From Stropharia rugosoannulata (taxonomy: Eukaryota; Basidiomycota; Agaricomycetes; Agaricales; Strophariaceae), in assembly GCA_028532985.1 (NCBI GenBank), contig JANCIK010000003.1, positions 3,668,001 to 3,732,000 on the forward strand: DNA of 64,000 nt, given 5' to 3'. Below the pieces are notes generated by a model that saw nothing but the letters and a program-made list of their open reading frames with translations, ran no database searches and was not told where the DNA came from. Below are positions 35,643 to 47,458 of this stretch, piece by piece (positions within the stretch are counted from its first letter, which is position 1; every line of letters starts with the position of its first letter). The translations under genes were made by a program, and so were the position numbers.

Positions 35643-38600
35643 ATGTCGAGCTTGCGATCGTCGTCTTCATCGCGCTCTAAGGCTGACTACACCGGACGCG
35701 CGGCGGACGTATCGCAGAGCTCAAGGCCAGCACCACAATGGACATCCGAACTGCCGTTTGAGGACCACCGTCATGCATCTCGTTCGCGAAAGCGTCGTTC
35801 AAGGCAGTCAGATGAGACAAGTCCACTCTCGCCAGAGTGGTCAGGAGCGCCTTCTAGTCTGTTGAAGGGCCGGAGGACGTCTTTCGCACCAGCTCTGCCG
35901 GAGAGCTATTCGCGGACTCGCAAGCCTCGCATTGAAGCCGAAGTGAACCCGGAAACAACGAAGGCGGGCAGCAGTCGTCAGCCAGTGTCACCTGAGGAAG
36001 GGAAGAGTTTGCGCTCAAGCCTGGAAATCAACGTGAAGGATTTGGTTGGCGATGCAGTGGGCAATGTATGTTTGCCATCCCTTTCTCGAGTTAGTGTTTG
36101 ACCAGAATATAGATGAGCATAAGTCCTACTTCGCGCGACATCGTCCTTGCTGCGTACGTTTTCTCGCTTCATGTGAATTTATAATATAATTGCTAAGATT
36201 TGTCGTTAGCCGGAGGGGACTGTTTATCATTGACCTGGAGAGTCCGTTCAGCATTCCGCGGTTCTTACCTCAGGGAGGAACATGGGATGTAGCGGATGTC
36301 CAGTGGAATCCACATCCATGTCGAGCCGAGTACATTGTATCCACGTCCAGCGAGAAACTGTATGGCAATTCATCATACTCTGTTGCTTCATACTGACAGA
36401 ATGACCCAAGATTGATATGGAATCTTTTACTGACGGGCAAGACCTCAATTCAACATATTCTGAAATCACATTACCGTGCTATCACCGACATTAACTGGCA
36501 TACCTCGGAGTGCGACGTAGTTATCAGCACTGGAATAGACTCTTGGCTATGGGCATGGGATTTGCGAACTCCGGAGAAACCAATATTCGGTAGGTGACAT
36601 AACCTTAAGGCATGGTGTAACCTTTGCGTTAACAGTGTGCTTTAGGTCTTTCTGCGTTCAATGCAGGTGGAACACAGGTAAAGTGGAACCACAAGGATGC
36701 CAATATACTAGCATCGTCACATTCTAATCAAGTATTGATATGGGACCGTCGGGTGTGTATTCCTCCTTACTCTTTGATGACTTGACACTAACATCTTACA
36801 GAAAGGTTCTCTTCCTATTACACGTATTACCGCTCATTCATCCAAAATATATGGGATCGACTGGTCTCGCTCTTCTAGAAACGAAATCGTCACCTGTTCA
36901 CTAGATAAGACAATTAAAACATGGGACATCAACTACTGCGCGGAGACGAACTCGGCAGAGCCCAAGTCGTGTATACAGACCACATACCCTGTATGGAGGG
37001 CGCGGAATTTGCCCTTTGGAGAGGGAATTTTGAGCTTACCTCAGAGAGGTGATACCACGTTGGAAATGTACGCCAAAGGTGACGAAACAAGGCTCGTTGA
37101 GACATTCGAAGGCCATACCGACGTAGTCAAGGAATTTGTCTGGAGGAAGGGAACGAAAGGTACGGATATCATCTGCTAGCTATTATCTTGCAAAAACTCA
37201 TCCACTTGTAGATGATTTCCAACTCATCACCTGGTCTAAGGATCGCACATTACGATTTTGGCCCATTGATTCGGAAGTAATGCATGTATGCCACCGCAAT
37301 CCAGTCACTACTGATTTCTATACTTACAACACCTCTGCAGGTTGTCGGACATGTTCCTGAAATTATTCGAGGTCGTTCACAAGTGCCGCGTGCAGAAATG
37401 GAAGCCACCGAAACTTTCAGGAACCCACCCGAGGCTGAAGACCGCGATATAGGATACCTTCCGGCCCTCTCCGCTCCTATAGGCAACCGCAACATCCTTG
37501 CTGAGGTCCGCGCCCCGCGTGCTTCTCTTCTATCTGTCACAGCGAAACCACAGCCCCTGTTTGAGGTCGTAGGAGACAAGTTGGTCTTATCAGATACTGT
37601 TGTTCCTCCAAGCGTCACTGCTCTCAATGCAAGCAGCAGTAAGGCGCCCTCAACTTCCGTGTCTATGGTACGCTCAACAGGTGGGACGATGAGCAAGGGC
37701 GGATTGGGCGTGAAGAGTATAGTGCAAGTGGACCAGCTCACCTGGCTCTCAAATGTCAAGGTGGGCAGCAACAGGGGGAGCAGCTCGGGACACGGAAGTC
37801 ATGGAGATAGGGATAGTGCTGGACCTTCGCGTTTGGGGTCAGTGTCGCGCCCGACATCGGGTGCGGACCTCACTTTAGACGAATTGAATAGCTCGAGAAA
37901 TTCCAGTGAAAGTGTGGGTAGGTCGATGGAGGACCGAGGTGGCAAAGAGGGAGATAATCAGTCGTTGCAGGACGAGTATGTTTTCTTATTGCCCGTATCA
38001 CTTATCAGTGGCCGACGTTCTCTCTATCTCCAGGATTACAAGTGTCTTGAAACGACTTACTGCTTCTAATTTAAAAATCGATCTTGAGAAGGTATGTCAG
38101 CATTCGAGTTTGAAAAATCACAAAACGTTTGCTAATAAAAAACCCAGCACGAGATTGCGAAACGAAGAACTTGTACGCTAGGTCTACATGGTCCATGGGC
38201 CGATGATAGGTCACCGGTATTTTTGCGTATAACATTCAATTTTCCCCGGGACTACCCTCAAGCTGCCCACCCCAACGGAACGCCTACAGTTGAACTTGAC
38301 CGAAATCCTCTGATATCATTACGGGCAAGAGCATACATCTTAAAACACCTCCGACGTATCCGCGAAAACAAACGACCCTGTCTCGAGGCATGCTTGCGAT
38401 TTTTGTTATTAACTGGGGATAATGAGAATGATGGTAATCAGCGACCTCTGGATTCGGAATCTTCCTCGGACGAAGATGAGCAGTCCGGAGAGAAGGAAAG
38501 AGAGATTACGGTGTCCCTCCTGCGGAATCATAAGAATCTCGCAGAGCCTAAGACCTCGCAGGGTGCTTTTGGACCAAACGGTATGCTTAGTATTTTATTG

Positions 38601-40709
38601 AACCGGTCATTGCTAAACTTAAAGTCAGGAGAGTTAATATCCTTTTTCCGCGCACCCCCACGAATCGTACGCAATGTACTGCGTCAAACGGCAGCAGTCG
38701 CAAATCTAGATGAAGAAGAGGAACCATCTCCAGTTATCCCAGAACCACCCACACCTCCACCGCCTCCACCTCTCGAAGAGCAATTAACACCATCCGCTGT
38801 GCCTCCTCAACCGCTTCCCAGTTATTTCCAATCTCCAGCACTCGTATCAGACGCCGTTCGCCGGCTGGGACTAGCTGCAACCGACCGCACCGTGCGTCCA
38901 ATCGATCCCACGCAGCCGGAAGCTGGGCTCGACATACTCCGCGCTATGACGAATCTCTTGACAGTGCCTCAACAGAAACGCCGTGATTTAGAATCAAAGC
39001 AATCGTCTTCTGTTGCCCGGAAGCACTTTGCCATGATGCAGGCGAGACGGAGTATGATATTTGTTACGAGCACTGCGAACATTGGAGGTGCGGATAAGAC
39101 GGTCGTGAATGACTACATATTCAGTGCGGCGTCTTTGGGGGATGTATGCGAGGCCAATGCGGAGGCTGCGAGGAAGCATGGAAGATACGACCACGAGCGG
39201 ATCTTCAGAACTTTGCGCACGCTTTTCAGAGGAACGGGGAAGCAAGGACGGAAGGACGGCGAGTGCGCCTTTACTTCGGATTTGCTGGCGAAGCAGATAA
39301 TCACACTTTTGTGAGTGCCCGATGCATCAACGACTTACATGGTATTCTGACCGCGTTACAATAGGTATGACGACGTTGCAAAAGAGAAGGATGTCCAGAT
39401 GCTTGCGATGATTGCCATGCTCGTCCTCCAGACCGAGCACGCAACCGCTGTCCTTTCTAGTGCGGGACGGAAGAAGGAAGTAACGCCTATCATACCCACC
39501 CCGCCTCGCCTGGGAAACGACTACTTCAGCCTCACGAAGTCGCTCGCGCGGAGCAACCCTGTCTCGCCCGCCTGGCCACGGCTCTCGTCGCCCGTCGCGC
39601 CTGCACACACACCCCCGGCATCAACGTCTAACTCGTCGCGCGGCTCGTGGTCGAGCTTATTTAACACGGGCAGCATGCGCCACTTCATGAGCGGCATGCA
39701 GGATACCTTCAAGGAGGGTCTCGGTACACCAGGCGAGACACCGACGCCGCTGGCCATCGGGCACGATGCGACGAAGGGGGGCGCGGCAGACAGGATGCGC
39801 CTGCCCGACTCGCCGGGCTTGGCGACGCGCCGGAAGCGCCCTAGGAAGGACTCGTGGATGCATGCGTCGCCAGTTGCGCCGTCGCATTCATGGAATGAGG
39901 GGATCCTGGACTCGAAGCGGCTGTCGACGTCTGCGGGGCAGAAGGGGTCTCTGCGGTTTGCGGGGAAGAATGTGGCTGTTTATGAGCACAAGGCTGTTGT
40001 GTTCGAGCCTCCCGCCTATGAGGCGACGTACGTCATTCGAAGGTGTTTCTGTCTTGCCAACTAGTTACTAACTTTAATTTTGTGTGTGTTAGGACAAAGC
40101 CTTTGTTTGACTCGTTGATGATGGAGCAGTTCAGGCGGAACGTTTATGCGTATTGTGAGCTGCTGTTCCGGTGGCAGATGTTCGACAAACGCCTGGAACT
40201 CCTGAAAGCTGTTAATAAAGGCTATCCTTTGATTAACTATGACCAGAAAGCCGAGGTACATCGAATTGGTATGTCACTTTCTCGAGTTTTCCATTTATTT
40301 GCAGAGCGCTGAACGCAAGTCTTTGCCAGGCCTACAACGTATATGTTTACGAGCGAACTGCAAGGCGCTCATCCCAGACAAGGCGCATATATGCTCACAA
40401 TGCAATGTATTCTGTTCTCTGCCGATGTGCTCCATATGTCGTTTGCCGGTCAAAGGTATGTACGCCACTTCCGTCGGTGTAAAATCATGCTGACTCTGCG
40501 CTACTTTAGGACTGTCGCGGACATGCCTGACATGCTCACATGTCACGCATATATCGTGCTCGAGGTCGTTCGAGGAGATGCCGATCTGTCCCTCTGGATG
40601 TGGTTGCTTCTGCAGCGGTACGGATGGGCCGTTTACGCGTCCGTCGACGACGGTGGGCGTGACCCCACCGCCAGGCATTGCACTGCTTCCGGAGTTGTTG
40701 ATGATTTGA
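35643..40709 (+). CDS. MTC5: GATOR2/SEACAT subunit WDR59/Mtc5
   Basis: Role: WDR59 (yeast Mtc5/Sea3) belongs to the SEA/GATOR2 complex at the vacuole or lysosome, upstream of TORC1 in amino-acid sensing. Model: 14 exons from 35643 to 40709, starting 35643-36065, 36113-36153, 36210-36359 and ending 40330-40455, 40510-40709, close exactly to 1,450 residues. Seen: a Ser/Arg-rich leader of about 140 residues; WD40 repeats to about residue 490 (YGIDWSRSSRNEIVTCSLDK, TIKTWDI, LITWSKDRTLRFWPID); an RWD domain from about 656 (LRITFNFPRDYPQAAHPNG); long disordered linkers; and a C-terminal RING-like zinc domain from about 1,343 with CxxC pairs (CLRANCKAL, CSQCNVFCSLPMCSIC, CLTCSHVTHISC, CPSGCGCFC). 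WD40 plus RWD plus this terminal domain is diagnostic. The longest exon (38148-39310) encodes part of the RWD domain and linkers. Confidence 0.93.
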
Positions 40710-42039
40710 AGAAGCATTTGACTTTGGACCATCAAGTCATTCCAGAGTGTTTGGACTGCATTTTGGGAGCCATCGCAAAGAACTGAATTGGAAAGCGAAC
40801 ATGCAGGAACATGCCGAATAAGTTATCCAACATACTGCCCCCTTCGTACTTAACTATATCTTCGATCTTGAGGCTCTTGGCTACTACACTGCTGTATGGT
40901 CACTCCCCTTCTTCCTCCATCGTGCGGTCTAGATCTCAACTGTTTACCGCCCCAAAAGCACCCTTCTCCTGTCTCGACTGAGGACTCTCGTGGAGACCAG
41001 CCCCTAGCGCTCCCTATTGGAGGTCTCCCCATGGGGATCTTCAATATTACCCAAACACACTTTACCAGACTTCACCCCCACTTATGTTCAACCTTGTCTT
41101 GCTATAGCGGGCGACACTTGGCCGCCACGTCAAAGGGCTCGACATAGCACTGCCGAAAACTCCGTCCATCATCTGCATGTTCTCCAGACTCCAGCATGCG
41201 ATTCGGCAACATTGCGGCGGGGATACTTGCCCATGGCCCTTGGTCGCCTCAATTAGAAAACTCGTCAGGGCGCATTATTGTCCTTGCTGTAGGTTGTGAT
41301 CACCTAGGATCACCTGCACCGGTGGCGGGAGCGCGAGGCAATGATAACGCGCCGCTTGATAGCGCTTAGCATTTATTAGCGAGGGCATGAGGCTGTGGTC
41401 GTTGTACATATTCAGCTGCCCGTTAGGAAGAGGTCTCCTTGCAAATCAACAGAGACGCTACGTCTGCGCAAACGATTTCTGTTATATTTGCTTCTTTTAC
41501 TGCGACGAGTGCATATAACATATTGCTGCCGACTAATTGCGCGGCCCTTGGCGAATTGATGAGTTATTCTTGCGTGTAGACAGGTGTAGACTTGCTACGT
41601 AAAATGTGATGACTACGTATCCTGGCATGTGAAATACATTTCGATTCATTTTGAGGGCATGCAGTGGGCAGTCTCCAGCAGCCACTATCGACGACGAGCA
41701 GTGGGAAGTGGCTTCACGTCGAGCCTGCTTAGGATGTAGTCATTGTTGATTGGAGTTGATCCTTATTTTTTTCGGGACATGTCTGCAGCTGTACATCTTA
41801 CACCCGTGGTTAGAGCGACCAGTTATTTTGAGGATACCGTCTTCTTCTCGCCGATACCTCGATAGACGCTGAGCGGGCGCTGCGATTGAGCGAATAAATT
41901 GAGCGAATAGTAGCGAGAGCGAATGGCTATTGGTGTGATAGTGCGCCTTGCAGGGCCACCAACCTCGTGCGTTTCTGCATTGATCATTTCTCATTTATCG
42001 CCTCTTTATGCTCGTCCCTTGACAAATCATCCCACTTAC
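40710..42039. other. Intergenic region, WDR59/Mtc5 to PSD1
   Basis: About 1.3 kb with no gene recognised. Open frames are short and unconserved in appearance. Near 41308-41325 is an imperfect palindrome around CCTAGG, flanked by GATCAC and GATCAC. Confidence 0.6.
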
Positions 42040-44225
42040 ATGCTCTTCTCCAGGAAAAACATCCTGACAAAGGGCAGAAAGCCTCTCTACGCCGTCTCCC
42101 GCGTCATCAATGCCTCCTGTGGCTCTGCGTCGTCCACCTTTGCCCGCTGCTGGGTCCACAGCACGAACAAGACCTCGGCGCTCTTGCGCACCGTGAAGAC
42201 CCAGGGCCTCAAGCGCGCATACTCGACGTCGAGCAAGGTCAAGGGCAGTGTAGAGGGGGCGGGCGGCGCCGCGGGTGCTGGCGCCTCGTCGTCGTCCGGG
42301 TTCCCTGGGGGTGCAGAGATCCCATTCTATCGTACGTCCCCTGTTGCTGGTGCTCGCACTGGGAGTAGCTTACAGCTATGACGCTGCTTAGGCCGTCTTG
42401 TTAATGCATGGACGGAGACCCCCACGAAGTGGTACCCATTGCCCCTGGCCGTTGGCGCGATTCTGTTGGTCGCTATCCAGTATCGCAAAAAGGCCAGGCG
42501 GGCACGACAGGAGGTGGAACTCAACGACGACGGGCTGGAGGTCATCAAGCTGAAGGGCCCATGGCATGTCAGTATCTTCTTTCATATGTACTGCTTGTAC
42601 TGCTACACCCGTCCACCGAGCTCGTCGTCGTCGTGCTCGTTCCATGGCACCTGTCATGTCCGGGACGATGGCTTCATGCTTTCACCTGCAATTAATGCAC
42701 ACTATCATACTGCAGATTGGCTGACCCTGCTTCTTGTCATAGGTACATGTTATTGGCGCACTTCCTCTACGAAACATGTCCCGCCTCTGGGGCTACATAA
42801 ACTCGCTCGAGCTCCCGGTCTGGTTCCGCCCGTATGGTTTCCGTCTATATGCGTTCGCCTTCGGCTGCAATCTTGAAGAGGTAGAACACGACGACCTGCG
42901 CGTATATCCCTCTCTCGGCGCGTTCTTCTATCGCAAACTAAAGCCCGGCGCCCGTCCTGTGGACCAAGCTATTCTCGTCCGTCCTTCTATGACTGTCTAT
43001 CTAAACTAGTTTTAACTGTGCGTTATTTATAGGTGAGCCCTGCAGACGGAACCGTCCTCCACTTCGGGCGAATCACAGAGTCGCGGGTCGAGCAGGTAAA
43101 GGGCATCACATACTCACTCGACGCCCTGCTTGGCATTGAGCGCCCAGGCTCACCCGCCCCACTCCCGGTGGCACATAATCGCGACATGTCCGAGGTAGAT
43201 GACCACGAATTCGCCATCGTCAACGGAATCGAGTACAGCCTGGACCAGCTCATCGGCGGCACCTTGTCGTCGCCATCGTCGCCCGGGAGCCGGACGCCGT
43301 CGTCGGAGGGCACGCTCATCGATCTCGGCGAGTCGTCGTCAAGTAGCACCGTCGCGTCGTCATCGTCGTCGGCCGCGGGCGGATTCGACAGTGTACCACA
43401 CAAGTACGGCGCGCAGACTGACGCATCGGTCGGCTCGGAGAATGTTGCAGAGGCTCTGAAGCACGACGCATCCGTCGCACTGCAGATGGGCGTGAAGCCG
43501 ACGCTGGATATCAATGTCACGGACTCCCTGCACCGCCGCCGCAGCGTCACATCGGGCAAGCATGTGCGTCCTGGCAACGCCCTGTTTTTCTCTGTCATCT
43601 ACCTTGCTCCTGGCGACTACCACCGGTACCACAGCCCCACTGCATGGGTCGTAGAGAAGCGCAGACACTTTGTCGGTATGTATTCTATACCATCCTTATT
43701 TTCTCATGGTGTGTTCAGCGGAATTGACGAACCGGTGCAGGCGAGCTGTTCTCCGTGTCACCGTACATGGCGAAACGCCTGGAGAACCTGTTTGTGTTGA
43801 ATGAGCGCGTCGCGCTCCTCGGCCGGTGGAAACACGGTTTCTTCGGCATGGTACCCGTTGGCGCGACCAACGTTGGAAGCATCGTGGTCAACTTTGACAC
43901 AGTACGTTTCTCCCCAACATCTATGTAGCCATGTGGCTAAACTCTTTTTTTCTAATTACAGGAACTGCGCACGAACATTCGTGGCCGCCCGCCCCCACCG
44001 GGGACATACACCGAGGCAGTCTACTCCGCCGCCTCCACCATCCTGCGAGGCCAGCCGCTCGTGCCCGCGGAGGAGATGGGCGGGTTCAAGCTTGGCAGCA
44101 CGATCGTGCTCGTCTTTGAGGCGCCCGAGGACTTCGAGTTCGCGGTGCACGCAGGACAGAAGGTCAAGGTAGGGCAGAAGATGGGGGATGTCGCGGGGCC
44201 CACAACGGCGGAGAATGCCGTTTAA
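42040..44225 (+). CDS. PSD1: Mitochondrial phosphatidylserine decarboxylase proenzyme
   Basis: Role: converts phosphatidylserine to phosphatidylethanolamine at the mitochondrial inner membrane. The proenzyme cleaves itself to form a pyruvoyl group. Model: six exons, 42040-42331, 42392-42567, 42743-42976, 43033-43675, 43741-43901 and 43962-44225, close to 589 residues. Seen: a basic, Ser-rich N-terminus ([20 protein letters not shown]) fits a mitochondrial presequence, and [15 protein letters not shown] is the membrane anchor. The enzyme core has [12 protein letters not shown] with the catalytic Asp, [14 protein letters not shown] with the active His, and [15 protein letters not shown], the LGST motif cleaved between Gly and Ser. 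A Ser-rich linker (about residues 300-370) interrupts the core, as is common in fungal PSD1. A longer in-frame start at 41923 exists, but 42040 gives the better presequence. Confidence 0.96.
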
Positions 44226-44846
44226 AGCAAAGTATGTATGAGCTCGCCCCGGCATTGGCTACTTTATGGTGATGCGAGAAAGCACGATGCGCATCGCACA
44301 TATTGCCGGTCTGCTATGCATAGGTATCCTATCCTATTTCCCAAAAATATCCCCTGGAGTTATGTCGCTGTCTTTTCAATCTTACAGTTTTACTATGCGC
44401 TTCACCAAGGCTCGCTCTGCTGGCTGCCGCTCGTTCATGCATGTATGATCTGACCGCTAATGATTTATGCTACTCGACGCGCAATTTCGACTCTGTTGTT
44501 TTCTTTTCTGTTTCTCCCTTCCCGTTTTTCTACTTAGACATATTTTACGAACACAAACACGAACCACGAGCCACATTCACCTGGGTACTTCATACTTACC
44601 ATATTTACGTTGCATACCATAATATATCTCAATATATATGCTGTGTTCTGCGGTATTTATGTTTGCAATTGGCGCACGGGGTGTTTTGAGAGCGATTAAC
44701 GCACAAGACAATATTTTTCACGGTGTGCTACATACACAACTGGGGACAGAAACATTGTAAAAAGAAAGGGTGGTGGTATAAATACAGTAGGTTGAAAAAC
44801 AATTGTCAGCCTGCGATTTTATCCATAGTTCTTCCTAAAACACCAC
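44226..44846. other. Convergent intergenic region, PSD1 to esterase pseudogene
   Basis: About 620 bp, AT-rich toward the right, with no gene seen. It should contain the PSD1 terminator. Confidence 0.6.
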
Positions 44847-46352
44847 TTAAAGAGGGTATTTCATCGAAAGCGTGGTCAGGACATCAAATGCGTTGGCGCG
44901 GTATGTATCCGCTGTAATACTTCGTATGGCTTTGGGCTGGAATGTCATAAGCTGCCTCTCCTCAACTGTGTACGTGGGCCACTGCGGATTCAATAAAGGC
45001 CCATTCGGGTTAGCGTTGTTCGCAAAGTTGATGAGGAACGTGCCCATGTCGCCGGTGGGACTGAACGAGTTGGCAAGGTCGGATCCATGGAAGGCACCGC
45101 GAACAGGGCACTTGTCTTTTAATCGCCGGCTGAGGAAACTCCAGACGTTTTTGTTGGTGGAGACGGTGTTGTCCAGCAGCCAGCGGCGGGGCGCCTGGAA
45201 CACGCCGTCGCCTTGGAACGCAGCGATGCGCTTGTATTGTGGACCCTTGTTATATTTGTCGCCGGTGCCAAAGGGTGAGCCTTGCGTGGGATCGTCGGGA
45301 TACACAGTCGCGATATCCTCTATTTCTTGCTCGCTTGCCAACGGGAAGTAGATCTCCTTGACGTACCCTTTGAATTCCTCATTGTCACTGTGCTTCCCAT
45401 GTTAATCATAATTCAGAAATAGTAGGCAGATGAGAAAGTCAACGCACGTTATGTTCAAGCTCGAGTCAGAGAATAATGTTCCCTCGTCTTCGCAGTTACC
45501 TATGAATTTTGTCAGAAAACTGCACATATCGTGATGGCTACACTGCGGCCGCACCTGTGATGTAGGGAATATTGGCCACTTCATTCCGCCTTACCAGTTC
45601 TTGCGGGGTATCCACCAAGAGAATGCCATCGGTGCGAGGTGCCCATACCAGGTTAAGGGACTGTCATTAAACTAGAAGCCGTTCAGGATAATTCACAAGT
45701 GCCATGTCAAAAAACGGACCTGGTACGAGAAAATCCCTGGGGTCTGGTTGATTGCTGCCGTGAGGTTGCCGATGGGTACGGTCCTCAAGCAGGCAAGGCT
45801 GCCATCGACGGCATTGGCGCAGCCCACCTCTGATGCAATGAAATCGTAATACTTTTGACCGTTGGTGATGTCTCCTATGGGTATCGGCGCGCCGGATTGC
45901 ATGAAGGCGCCATGGAACAAGCCCTATGTTTGTCCCTGGTTCACCAGCATCTGCAGAGAAATGGAGATGGCTCCAGCAGATTCACCCCATTTATAAAAAT
46001 ATGTTTAGTACGTGACTCCGAGTGAGTCAATGGTTTTGGAAAGAACATACATTGTTACTCTGTTGGGGTCTCCACCGAATTGCGTGATGTACCTCTGCAC
46101 CCATCTCAGAGCTTCCCTTTCTGTATTGTTTTATGTCAAATAGGAGATCAAATAATACATGACCTCCCACTTACGATCATGAAGGCCGAGATTGCCAACC
46201 TCTGCGTCTTTGACTTCTTGTGATGCCAGGAATCCAAGACCTTTAAAATAAAACAAGTTAGACATTCGAAAAGGGAAATCGCCCAAAGGAGTTACCCCCA
46301 ACTCTGAGGTAGATAAAGTTTGAATATTCCATGTGAGGCCATTGCAGCTTCA
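44847..46352 (-). pseudogene. Decayed type-B carboxylesterase/lipase
   Basis: Family: secreted alpha/beta-hydrolase esterases with a Ser-Glu/Asp-His triad. Seen on the minus strand: exons at 46240-46175 (GLGFLASQEVKDAEVGNLGL), 46120-46051 (EALRWVQRYITQFGGDPNRV), 45990-45720 (WGESAGAISISLQ, with the nucleophile Ser), 45660-45555, 45499-45448 (the acidic block NCEDEG), and 45387-44847 (the triad His in RGAFHGSD). Damage: (1) the first 100-150 residues, including the signal peptide and oxyanion loop, are absent upstream of about 46352; (2) the intron before WGESAG ends in AA instead of AG although its branch site TACTAAAC is intact; (3) a TAG at 45926-45924 interrupts the frame between NQGQT and GLFHGAFMQSG. 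All other joins are in phase, so decay looks recent. No active product is expected. Confidence 0.85.
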
Positions 46353-47458
46353 GGAGACTATCAAAGTTGTACTTACATACACTCTTACTTAGCTATTGCA
46401 AGTTAGTGTTAAAAATAGTAATAATGACGCAGGAGAAAAATACCGTTACTGGTGCTCTGCGGGTGCTAGTGCTGATACGCGCACTTGATTGAGACGTAAA
46501 TAAACTAAGCGCCGTTTGATTCTCAAGAACCAGCTCGGAAGCAACTCGGAACCTAGAATCACTCGACTCCAACAAGCACAACTATAGACAGCTCTCCGAT
46601 GATCCCTGCAGCATTCAAATATTCTCTCTGTATGCTCGCCCGTAGATTCTACAACCACTCAGAAATGTAGATGGTATCAGAATTGAGTAAATGGAAGTAA
46701 CGGTTCCAGAGACCGACCAACGCCGCATTTACTATGGCTCTGCTCCAACCTCATCGGTTGCTTCAAGTTTCTTGCAACGCCACATTCTCCTTTCGGGTTG
46801 AATGAAGACCTTGAAGACCAAAAAGCCAACAGACTTTGAAATTGAGCTCAACGTGTGTGTGCTTATCTTATGTATAATTAATTGTACAGCTCCGACACAT
46901 ACCGGGTGTTGTACTCATGAATAGAATTGGATGCACGCTTGTACTCATGGTGGAAACGATGAATCAGTCCAAGATTCTTTGCAAAGCTCGACTGTTCACT
47001 GTTGAAGGACACATGTTCAGAAGGGGAAAGTCAAGGTGGCTACGGAGTCTGAATTACACAGCTGTTAAGTATCTGCTCATCTCTCTGCTCATTGAATAGC
47101 ATACAATTGGCATACAATTTTGATGTTCACCGTCGTGACCCGAGTCGGATGAACAATCGGTGAAATAGCTCTTCCACATGCAGGGAAGAGAAGTTGTGAT
47201 TCGTCCACGGGAGTGGTCATATGGTATCTCCAGGAACAGTATGCAGATCGCATAGGAAGCATCCGCCGGAAACGTTTGAAGCGTCTGCATCTCTGTTATA
47301 TTTCCGACGTAGCGGGAATTACTATTTATGGCAACTTTGTTGACGTAAACGGAACGTTCATCAATTCATATCGGTTACATTTTTGTGTCTCTCTGAATAA
47401 AAGCAGAACCGCTACTTGAGAGAAACTACCACACCTGAAGCTAATCCGCAAATCTGTC
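46353..47458. other. Region upstream of glycosyltransferase 1
   Basis: About 1.1 kb. The missing 5' part of the esterase should lie at its left end, but no matching coding sequence is seen. The right end should hold the promoter of the first glycosyltransferase gene. Confidence 0.55.

Noticed and set aside
41923..42039. Longer N-terminus for PSD1
   Set aside because: In frame, but the added 39 residues are less basic. The ATG at 42040 gives a better mitochondrial presequence.
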